From positions 1 through 13,621 of the forward strand of contig JAOTTU010000046.1 of assembly GCA_029864225.1 (NCBI GenBank): DNA of 13,621 nt, written 5' to 3'. Within the stretch, counting starts at the first letter, position 1. Each line of letters starts with the position of its first letter. The translations under genes and the position numbers were made by a program. Below, piece after piece: positions 8,988 through 13,621 of this stretch. The stretch is from Gammaproteobacteria bacterium (lineage in GTDB: Bacteria > Pseudomonadota > Gammaproteobacteria > UBA9214). A model generated the notes under the pieces. The model was not told the origin of the DNA. It saw nothing but the letters and a program-made list of their open reading frames with translations, and did no database searches.

Positions 8988-10253
8988 TCAGGCAGAAGCG
9001 GCCTGCTTCTCCTCGCGCTTGCGCGCGAACCACTTCTCGGCCTCTTCATCCCAGCCATCCATGCGGACATAGGAGGACTGGCGCGGGTGCTTGACCATGT
9101 TCGGATCGACATCCACACCGATGCCTTCAAGGAAGTTCACCAGACCGATGCGCTCGATCATTTCACCGCAACGCTCGTGTTCCAGGCCGTTCTCGGCCCA
9201 GAAATCGATGATCTCTTCGGCCATCTCGACCAGGGACTCGTAGTCCTCCTCGGTCTCGAGCTTTTTGAACGGCACCACGACCGTGCCCATCAGATCACCG
9301 ATCTTCAGGGTGCGCTTGCCGCCGATCAGGATGGTGACGCCCTTGTCATCGCCGGGGTGCAGTGCCTTCGGCATCACGTTCAGGCAGTGCATGCAGCGTA
9401 CGCAGTTGTGATTGTCGACGACAAAATTGTCGTTGTCGTCCAGTGAAATGGCCTGGGTCGGGCAACGCGTGATGACGTTGTCGATGATGTACTGGCGGCC
9501 CTTCTTCTGGATGTAGTTCTTGAACTCTTTCTGATTGACCTTCATGTCGTCACGCCAGGTGCCGATGACTGCGAAGTCGGAACGTTCGATGGCGTTCTGG
9601 CAATCGTTCGGGCAACCGGAGACCTTGAACTTGAACTTGTAGGGCAGGGCCGGGCGGTGGACGTCGTCGGTGAAGTTGTTCACCAGGTGACGGTGGGTGC
9701 CCTGCTCGTTGCAGTTGGACATTTCACAGCGGGCGCCGCCGACGCAGGACATGGCGGTGCGCACGCAGGGGCCGGCGCCGCCGAGGTCCCAGCCATACTC
9801 GTTGATCTCGTCAAAGAAGTGCTGGGTGGCCGTGGTGCTGGCACCGATGAACATGATGTTGCCGGTCTGACCGTGGAAGGTCACCAGGCCGGAGCCGTGC
9901 TTTTCCCAGCTGTCGCCGAGTTGGCGCAGCATGTCGGTGGTGTAGAAGTTACCCGCCGGCGGCTGCACCCGCAGGGTGTGGAATTCCCTGGACTCGGGGA
10001 AGGCGTCGCCGACCTCGGAGAAGCGCGGGATGATCCCGCCGCCATAGCCGTACACACTGACGGTGCCGCCTTTCCAATAGCCCTTGCGGGTTTCATAGGA
10101 ATGCTCCAGCTGCCCCAGCAAGCTGTTGGCCACCTCGTTGATACGTTTTTCCGGATGCTTGTCGCGCAGACGTTTGATGCCCGAAATGAAACTCGGCCAC
10201 GGACCGTTTTCCAGGTCATCTAGCATCGGTGTGGGATGGATATCTTTAGCCAT
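8988..10253 (-). CDS. dsrA: DsrA, alpha subunit of reverse-type dissimilatory sulfite reductase
   Basis: Catalytic alpha subunit, 421 residues, holding siroheme coupled to a [4Fe-4S] cluster. The siroheme-cluster signature is complete: C170-x5-C176 and C214-x3-C218 (SGCPNDCQNA). A ferredoxin domain follows with C264P and C284/C287/C290 (NCVRCMHCLNVMP). The lysine/arginine-rich C-terminus (ARKREEKQAASA) is a family-typical tail. ATG at 10253 has TAGGAG seven bases upstream. It is the first gene of the leftward operon; the promoter must lie in the 469-base divergent region upstream. Together with DsrB it forms the alpha2beta2 enzyme that interacts with DsrC. Confidence 0.97.
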   Translation of the reverse strand: MAKDIHPTPMLDDLENGPWPSFISGIKRLRDKHPEKRINEVANSLLGQLEHSYETRKGYWKGGTVSVYGYGGGIIPRFSEVGDAFPESREFHTLRVQPPAGNFYTTDMLRQLGDSWEKHGSGLVTFHGQTGNIMFIGASTTATQHFFDEINEYGWDLGGAGPCVRTAMSCVGGARCEMSNCNEQGTHRHLVNNFTDDVHRPALPYKFKFKVSGCPNDCQNAIERSDFAVIGTWRDDMKVNQKEFKNYIQKKGRQYIIDNVITRCPTQAISLDDNDNFVVDNHNCVRCMHCLNVMPKALHPGDDKGVTILIGGKRTLKIGDLMGTVVVPFKKLETEEDYESLVEMAEEIIDFWAENGLEHERCGEMIERIGLVNFLEGIGVDVDPNMVKHPRQSSYVRMDGWDEEAEKWFARKREEKQAASA

Positions 10254-10313
10254 GGTGGTCTCCTAAGTTGTTTATTTCATGCACCATTGATTGATCACGT
10301 TACTCGCGCGAAC

Positions 10314-10339
10314 GGTGCCTGCATTCCCTGACAGGCATC
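10314..10339. repeat. Inverted repeat in dsrA leader (proximal)
   Basis: TGCCTG (10316-10321) and CAGGCA (10332-10337) form a 6-bp stem with a 10-base loop, extended by one wobble and one further pair to 10314/10339. It lies about 60 bases upstream of the dsrA start, so it may fold in the dsrA leader RNA or be a protein site. Confidence 0.4.
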
Positions 10340-10361
10340 CTGTAAATCAGCAGCTTAACTA

Positions 10362-10385
10362 TCCGGTCGCAGACAGCCGACCGGA
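10362..10385. promoter_or_regulatory. Perfect 8-bp inverted repeat upstream of dsrA
   Basis: TCCGGTCG (10362-10369) and CGACCGGA (10378-10385) are exact reverse complements separated by 8 bases. GC-rich arms in a comparatively AT-rich intergenic region make it either a stable leader hairpin of the dsrA transcript or an operator for a dimeric regulator. No T-run follows on either strand. Confidence 0.5.
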
Positions 10386-10446
10386 ATCATACGCGCATTC
10401 TAGGTGCGGTATTAATCTGAACATATCCTACCCATGGGATGGCGTG

Positions 10447-10474
10447 ACTATAGGGCTGTATCCCGAAAGGGATA
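10447..10474 (-). promoter_or_regulatory. Candidate dsrA promoter region with palindrome TATCCC-GAAA-GGGATA
   Basis: On the minus strand TATAGT (10452-10447) is a good -10-like hexamer, but the expected -35 position reads ATATCC, a poor match. A perfect 6-bp palindrome (10459-10474, 4-base spacer) sits 6 bases upstream of the hexamer, covering the spacer and -35 region. A weak -35 with a palindrome over it is consistent with control by a DNA-binding regulator. Start site is not known; this is inference. Confidence 0.35.
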
Positions 10475-10513
10475 TAGGAAAAAATTTATTTATTTTCCAG
10501 TAGTTAGTTGTCT

Positions 10514-10541
10514 TTGTGGTTGCAATTAATCTGTGTAGAAT
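10514..10541 (+). promoter_or_regulatory. Candidate sigma70-like promoter for the rightward genes
   Basis: TTGTGG (10514-10519), 16-base spacer, TAGAAT (10536-10541). The -10 hexamer matches 5 of 6 consensus bases and the -35 matches 3. It would give a leader of about 170 bases containing the inverted repeats at 10617 and 10678. TATATT at 10549-10554 is an alternative -10. Weak evidence. Confidence 0.25.
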
Positions 10542-10616
10542 TTTTTCTTATATTAACGCGCACTTAACTACATTTTGAGGATGGACGATCTGTCCGCGTG
10601 GCCCGGTTAAGGGTCA

Positions 10617-10637
10617 AGATGAGAATCTATCTCATCT
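10617..10637. repeat. Perfect 8-bp inverted repeat AGATGAGA-N5-TCTCATCT
   Basis: Exact reverse-complement arms with a 5-base ATCTA spacer, about 85 bases before the dioxygenase gene. Suitable as a 21-bp operator or as a leader hairpin for the rightward transcript. No T-run follows on the plus strand. Confidence 0.5.
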
Positions 10638-10677
10638 CTGCATGAGTGCTGAAACACCACTTCGAATGATCCAGTAG

Positions 10678-10695
10678 ATTACAATATTTTGTAAT
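10678..10695. promoter_or_regulatory. AT-rich palindrome ATTACAA-TATT-TTGTAAT
   Basis: Seven-base perfect arms with a 4-base spacer, ending 27 bases before the first possible start of the dioxygenase gene. The form (18-bp AT-rich dyad) resembles sites of dimeric helix-turn-helix regulators; the regulator is unknown. Confidence 0.45.
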
Positions 10696-10722
10696 AGTGA
10701 AATTTAAACGCCGCATTAAGGA

Positions 10723-11688
10723 ATGGCCATCCGGTCGATGTCAGAATCCATGAGTGAGTCACCACTGCAGGGCGCTAGCGCAAGCCCCTTTGATTTGGCC
10801 TCCCGCTCGACCTATGAGGGCTGGCGCGAGTGGAAGCTCGGGGTCTATCCGGAGACGGTCGAGCAGCTGATCGTGCCGATCAACCATCCCCATGCGCTCG
10901 ACCGCTCTGAGAAAAAAGCCCTGCTGGAGCGTTGTAAACGGGCCAACATGGCCCTATATCAGTTGGCAACGGGCAGCGAGCCTGGCAAGCAGCTGGTCCG
11001 GGCCCTGGGCCGCCAGTTCGGACTGGAACGACTGGACAACAACCTGCGTGCAGACGAGGACAGTATCACCGCGCTCAGGGTGGTCCCGGAGGCAGGTAAA
11101 ACTCACTATATACCGTATACCAACCGTCCACTGAACTGGCATACCGATGGATACTACAACAGCCCGGATGAGCAGGTGCGCGCTATCGTCATGCACTGTG
11201 TGGCGGATGCAGTAGCGGGCGGGGACAATAGCTACCTTGACCACGAGATCGCCTATTTGCTGATGCGCGATGAAAATCCGGATTACATCAGGGCGTTGAT
11301 GCAGCCCGATGCGATGACCATCCCGGCCAATGTCGAGGACGGGGCGGAGTTGCGCCCGGTACAGAGCGGACCGGTATTTTCAGTGCAGCCGCTGACCGGG
11401 ACCTTGCATATGCGCTACACCGCGCGTACCCGCAGCATTGTCTGGAAGGACGATAGAAATACACGCCTGGCGGCGGGGTTTCTGGCTGAACTTCTTGCCA
11501 GTGATTCGGCCTATATTTTCAGGCATCACATGCAGGCCGGGCAGGGTGTAATCTGCAATAATGTATTACACCGGCGCGAGGCATTTACCGATGCCCCGGA
11601 ACCGGGTCAGCAGCGCCTGTTATACCGTGCCCGTTATCATGACCGGATACACGGTACTGAACTGAATAACGTCTGGTCAGGAGTGTGA
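10723..11688 (+). CDS. Fe(II)/2-oxoglutarate-dependent dioxygenase, TauD/TfdA-like
   Basis: Predicted cytoplasmic oxygenase (321 residues from this start) of the TauD/TfdA or gamma-butyrobetaine hydroxylase-like group. The iron-binding facial triad is visible: H140-x-D142 in NWHTDGYY and H283 in NNVLHRREAF, with R298 or R302 (RLLYRARYH) as the likely 2-oxoglutarate-binding arginine. Substrate is unknown; a sulfonate or small-amine substrate is not shown by the sequence. The start is uncertain: AAGGA directly abuts the ATG at 10723, while the ATG at 10738 is 15 bases away and another at 10750 also fits, so the true protein may be 5-9 residues shorter. First gene of the rightward set, divergent from dsrA; the next start lies one base after its stop. 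Confidence 0.85.
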   Translation: MAIRSMSESMSESPLQGASASPFDLASRSTYEGWREWKLGVYPETVEQLIVPINHPHALDRSEKKALLERCKRANMALYQLATGSEPGKQLVRALGRQFGLERLDNNLRADEDSITALRVVPEAGKTHYIPYTNRPLNWHTDGYYNSPDEQVRAIVMHCVADAVAGGDNSYLDHEIAYLLMRDENPDYIRALMQPDAMTIPANVEDGAELRPVQSGPVFSVQPLTGTLHMRYTARTRSIVWKDDRNTRLAAGFLAELLASDSAYIFRHHMQAGQGVICNNVLHRREAFTDAPEPGQQRLLYRARYHDRIHGTELNNVWSGV

Positions 11689-11689
11689 C

Positions 11690-11884
11690 ATGCTCTGGTT
11701 GAGTGAAGTATTACTGCAAGGTCATGACCTCGAGTCCTTCGAGGGTCTGACGGTGGCCATCAAGGAGCGCGCCCGTGCCGGCGAGATGTTCTTTCGCATG
11801 GATGTGCGTCCGCCATTTCCGGATACGCCGGAAGACTGGGAAGACCGCCTGGAGGCGGCATTTTCATCGGCGCAGCGAGGCTGA
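11690..11884 (+). CDS. Unrecognised 64-residue protein
   Basis: I do not recognise a family. The 64-residue product is soluble-looking, with an amphipathic N-terminal part (MLWLSEVLLQG), a basic stretch AIKERARAG (23-31) and a proline/acid-rich segment RPPFPDTPEDWEDRLE (40-55). No cysteines, signal peptide or membrane segment. It is likely real: ATG one base after the dioxygenase stop, CAGGAG six bases upstream of it within the dioxygenase end, and codon use like its neighbours. It is followed after 14 bases by the Cas6-like gene, so it is probably translationally coupled to both. It could be a small partner subunit of either neighbour; nothing in the sequence says which. Confidence 0.7.
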   Translation: MLWLSEVLLQGHDLESFEGLTVAIKERARAGEMFFRMDVRPPFPDTPEDWEDRLEAAFSSAQRG

Positions 11885-11898
11885 GCCAGACAGGGTGA

Positions 11899-12597
11899 AT
11901 GGTTATGTTTTGGAGTGAAGAGAGTAACACCGGGGACTACGTGGTTCCGGATGATGTCGTGGACCTGGCGTTCGCGATCAAGTGTCCGGTGCTGCCGATC
12001 GATCATGCGCACGACCTGTCTGTCGAGCTGCAGGCGGCATTGCCTTGGCTGGAACAGGAGGAATATGCCGGCATCCACCTCATCCATGGGGCGGCCTCCG
12101 GCAACGGCTGGTACCGGCCGGAAGATAGCACCGATCAACTGCTGCACCTGTCGCGGCGCGCGCGCCTGCGCCTGCGCCTTCCCAGGCACCGGCTGGATGA
12201 CGCGCGCAAACTAACCGGCCAGACACTGGACATCAACGGTTACTCGCTCGAGTTCGGCAAGTCCGATGTGCACCTGTTTACCACCCTGCCGACCCTGTTT
12301 TCACGCTATGTGATTACCCGGGAGGAGGTCGACGAAGAGGAATTCATGCAGCAGGCCGTACGCGAACTCGAGGCGCTGGGAATCGCCTGCCGCAAGATGT
12401 TGTGCGGTATCACCCATACGCTGACATTCCCGGATGGCCCGGTGTTTACCCGCAGCCTGATGGTCGCCGACCTGGAGCCAGAGGCCTCGGTGCGGCTGCA
12501 ACAGGTCGGTCTGGGTGCGGGCCGCAAGATTGGTTGCGGCCTGTTTGTCCCCCACAAGGGCATCAAGCCGGTGAAGGAAGAAGACGGCCAGCAATGA
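11899..12597 (+). CDS. Cas6/Cmx6-like RAMP protein (type I-MYXAN Cas6 family), stand-alone
   Basis: Resembles the Cas6/Cmx6 family of the MYXAN CRISPR subtype, whose members cut CRISPR precursor RNA. Length (232 residues) fits. Visible family marks: LPIDHAHDL (32-40), the block GIHLIHGAASGNGWYRP (58-74), LSRRARLRLRLPRHRLDDAR (84-103), TLFSRYVITREE (132-143), FTRSLMVADLEPEASVRLQQ (183-202) and the C-terminal RAMP glycine-rich loop GLGAGRKIGCGLFVPHKGI (204-222). His35, His37, His60 and His63 are candidate catalytic residues; I cannot assign them. The ATG at codon 3 (11905) has better spacing from AGGGTG and may be the true start. No repeat array or other cas gene lies in the window, so the RNA target, if any, is unknown. 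Family call is from recalled sequence resemblance, not a search. Confidence 0.75.
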   Translation: MVMFWSEESNTGDYVVPDDVVDLAFAIKCPVLPIDHAHDLSVELQAALPWLEQEEYAGIHLIHGAASGNGWYRPEDSTDQLLHLSRRARLRLRLPRHRLDDARKLTGQTLDINGYSLEFGKSDVHLFTTLPTLFSRYVITREEVDEEEFMQQAVRELEALGIACRKMLCGITHTLTFPDGPVFTRSLMVADLEPEASVRLQQVGLGAGRKIGCGLFVPHKGIKPVKEEDGQQ

Positions 12598-12602
12598 ATT
12601 AT

Positions 12603-12625
12603 CCCCACCGGGGGGTTGCTTTTTT
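12603..12625 (+). terminator. Weak terminator-like hairpin after the Cas6-like gene
   Basis: CCCC (12603-12606) can pair with four of the six G bases at 12610-12615, and TTTTTT follows at 12620-12625, five bases later. The stem is short, so termination may be partial. It is followed at once by the 12-base palindrome GCCGCCGGCGGC (12627-12638). Confidence 0.4.
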
Positions 12626-12687
12626 AGCCGCCGGCGGCAGAATTTGTCCAATTTTTCCAGGTTGCGGGCACTCCAGCGCTTGGATTC

Positions 12688-12708
12688 AGTCACTATTGAG
12701 TCACTATT
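12688..12708. repeat. Two tandem copies of AGTCACTATT, 11-base period
   Basis: Identical 10-base copies at 12688-12697 and 12699-12708, one helical turn apart, ending just before the ribosome site of the DsrC-like gene. Could be an operator pair or leader element; copy number of two allows chance duplication. Confidence 0.45.
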
Positions 12709-12722
12709 TAAGGAGGACAACA

Positions 12723-13061
12723 ATGTCGTTAGAAGTCGACGGTGTGAGCATCGAGTTAACTGAAACCGGATTCCTTACCAATCTGGATGACTGGAATGAA
12801 AAGATTGCCGAAGTCATTGCCGCGGATGAGGGTATTGAACTGACCCAGGATCACTGGGATGTCATCAACTACCTGCGCGACGAATACATCAACAACAACG
12901 CTAACCAGCCGAATAACCGTAGCATGCTCAAGGACATGGGCGACAAATGGGGCAAGAAGGTGACCTCCAAGATGATGTTCGACCTGTTCCCGGGTAACCC
13001 CAGCAAGCAGGCGGGCCGCATTGGCGGATTGCCGGAAAGCCGCCGCAAGGGTGGTTATTGA
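12723..13061 (+). CDS. DsrC/TusE-family paralogue lacking both catalytic cysteines
   Basis: 112-residue member of the DsrC/TusE/DsvC family. Its fold positions match DsrC: LTETGFLTNLDDWNEKIAEVIA, LTQDHWDVINYLRDEY (40-55), LFPGNPSKQAGRIGGLP (88-104). Where DsrC has Cys99 this protein has Gly98, and where DsrC has the penultimate cysteine it has a basic GGLPESRRKGGY tail; it has no cysteine anywhere, so it cannot carry sulfur as DsrC does. Cysteine-free members have been proposed as regulatory (RspA-type), which is a hypothesis. The insert INNNANQPNNRS (56-67) differs from DsrC. Start at 12723 is fixed by AGGAGG six bases upstream; the longer open frame from 12402 overlaps the Cas6-like gene and is not used. 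It may have its own promoter after the weak terminator at 12603. Confidence 0.92.
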   Translation: MSLEVDGVSIELTETGFLTNLDDWNEKIAEVIAADEGIELTQDHWDVINYLRDEYINNNANQPNNRSMLKDMGDKWGKKVTSKMMFDLFPGNPSKQAGRIGGLPESRRKGGY

Positions 13062-13080
13062 GCCGATCGGCCACCCAATC

Positions 13081-13103
13081 GGGATATATTCTCTGCATAT
13101 CCC
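13081..13103. repeat. Inverted repeat GGGATAT-N9-ATATCCC
   Basis: Perfect 7-base arms 20 bases after the stop of the DsrC-like gene. No T-run follows on either side, so not a terminator. The half-site GGGATAT also occurs in the palindrome upstream of dsrA (10469-10475). TATATT at 13110-13115 could be a -10 for the next small gene, but no convincing -35 is seen. Confidence 0.4.
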
Positions 13104-13170
13104 AGGGGTTATATTCTGCGTCAATTAAAGAATTTATTGTGAATAGCCACGTATCCTGGAGATAAAGGTC

Positions 13171-13374
13171 ATGAGTGAAAGACAGGAACTGATCAAGAAA
13201 ATGATGGAAATGCAGAAAATGTTCATGGACTATGAACATAAGCATGGTGTAGAGATGGAAGACTATTTTGCCGCCGAGAAAGGTCATCCGCTGGAGCACT
13301 ATCGCCAGGAATACCGGGATTTGGCCATGAAGCTGGTCGACATAGCGCACAAAGAGGTGGGTTCCCGCCCCTAG
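13171..13374 (+). CDS. Unrecognised 67-residue charged helical protein
   Basis: No family recognised. The 67-residue product is highly charged, with five Met in residues 10-21 (KKMMEMQKMFMD at 9-20), and looks wholly alpha-helical: ERQELIKKMMEMQKMFMDYEHKHG, then MEDYFAAEKGHPLEHYRQEYRDLAMKLVDIAHKEV. No cysteine, signal peptide or membrane segment. Start chosen for GGAG ten bases upstream and AAAGG close to the ATG; codon use is coding-like, and it is followed 26 bases later by a strong terminator, which supports a real last gene of the rightward set. It lies 109 bases after the DsrC-like gene. A small coiled-coil or scaffold protein is possible; function unknown. Confidence 0.75.
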   Translation: MSERQELIKKMMEMQKMFMDYEHKHGVEMEDYFAAEKGHPLEHYRQEYRDLAMKLVDIAHKEVGSRP

Positions 13375-13400
13375 GCGCTACAGATCCTGAGCAGAACACT

Positions 13401-13428
13401 GCCGCAACCCACGGGTTGCGGCTTTTTT
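13401..13428 (+). terminator. Strong intrinsic terminator
   Basis: GCCGCAACCC and GGGTTGCGGC form a 10-bp perfect stem (realistically 9 bp with a 4-base loop) directly followed by TTTTTT at 13423-13428. Textbook intrinsic terminator for the rightward gene set, 26 bases after the last stop codon. Confidence 0.95.
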
Positions 13429-13455
13429 ATGCGTGTATGTTTTCTCGAAAAATCG

Positions 13456-13538
13456 TTTCACCGCAGAGACGCCGAGGACGCAGAGAAAATCATCTAAAAC
13501 AACACCAAAAGTATCTCACCGCAAAGGCGCAAAGGAAA
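13456..13538. repeat. Two degenerate copies of a CACCGCAGAGACGC-type dispersed repeat
   Basis: Copy one (13456-13489) starts TTTCACCGCAGAGACGC and ends CGCAGAGAAAA; copy two (13514-13538) starts TCTCACCGCAAAGGCGC and ends AAAGGAAA. They share the frame CACCGCARAGRCGC. I recall similar CACCGCAGAGGCGCAGAG strings dispersed in many bacterial genomes. The rest of 13429-13621 holds no gene that I can see, only the 12-base palindrome CTTCTGCAGAAG at 13588-13599. Confidence 0.6.
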
Positions 13539-13621
13539 TACAAAAGGAACTGCAATAGTTAGAAGAAGAATACCGTTATTAATCCCACTTCTGCAGAAGA
13601 CAATATTTATTTACTTAGGGA

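Noticed and set aside
7700..9094. 464-codon open frame on the plus strand opposite dsrE, dsrB and the end of dsrA
   Set aside because: Antisense shadow of conserved dsr genes; no motif and no ribosome site pattern supporting it.
12402..12722. Longer N-terminal extension of the DsrC-like gene
   Set aside because: It would overlap the Cas6-like gene and contains no DsrC-like sequence; a strong AGGAGG site fixes the start at 12723.
13081..13103. Terminator after the DsrC-like gene
   Set aside because: A good dyad, but followed by AGGGGTTATATTC on the plus strand rather than a T-run.
10254..13621. CRISPR array expected beside a Cas6-like gene
   Set aside because: No set of regularly spaced 25-40 base repeats is seen in this part or elsewhere in the window; only short dyads and a two-copy 10-base repeat.

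Overview
The window carries the dissimilatory sulfur-oxidation (dsr) gene cluster of a bacterium that is most likely a gammaproteobacterial sulfur oxidiser (Chromatiales-like). Evidence for the oxidative direction is the co-occurrence of dsrEFH (the TusBCD-like sulfur relay found in sulfur oxidisers), a full-length dsrL next to dsrK, and the order dsrA-B-E-F-H-C-M-K-L-J-O-P known from Allochromatium vinosum. Base composition looks moderately GC-rich with GC-rich third positions. I did no database search, so the taxon is an inference.

Minus strand, positions 10253 down to 1: twelve tightly packed genes read leftward. They are dsrA and dsrB (siroheme sulfite reductase running in reverse), dsrE, dsrF, dsrH (sulfur transferase), dsrC (carrier of the oxidised trisulfide), dsrM and dsrK (membrane diheme cytochrome b plus HdrD-like catalytic Fe-S protein), dsrL (FAD/NAD(P) iron-sulfur oxidoreductase), dsrJ (periplasmic triheme cytochrome c), dsrO (Tat-exported ferredoxin-like protein) and the N-terminal 235 codons of dsrP (NrfD-like membrane protein), cut by the window edge. 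Together they deliver sulfane sulfur through DsrE and DsrC to DsrAB for oxidation to sulfite, with DsrMKJOP and DsrL handling the electrons. Several gaps between genes hold stem-loops, the strongest between dsrA and dsrB.

Positions 10254-10722: a 469-base divergent intergenic region, AT-rich in its middle, with five clear inverted repeats. It must hold the promoters of both dsrA (leftward) and the rightward gene set.

Plus strand, positions 10723-13374: a compact accessory set made of an Fe(II)/2-oxoglutarate dioxygenase (TauD/TfdA-like), an unrecognised 64-residue protein, a Cas6/Cmx6-like RAMP protein (the CRISPR RNA endonuclease family of the MYXAN type), a DsrC paralogue that has lost both catalytic C-terminal cysteines, and an unrecognised 67-residue charged helical protein. 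It is closed by a strong intrinsic terminator at 13401-13428. No CRISPR array or other cas gene is present. A Cas6-family protein parked beside a sulfur-oxidation operon together with a cysteine-free DsrC is the most unusual feature here and may be a regulatory or RNA-processing module dedicated to dsr.

Positions 13429-13621: no gene seen; two degenerate copies of a CACCGCAGAGRCGC-type dispersed repeat.
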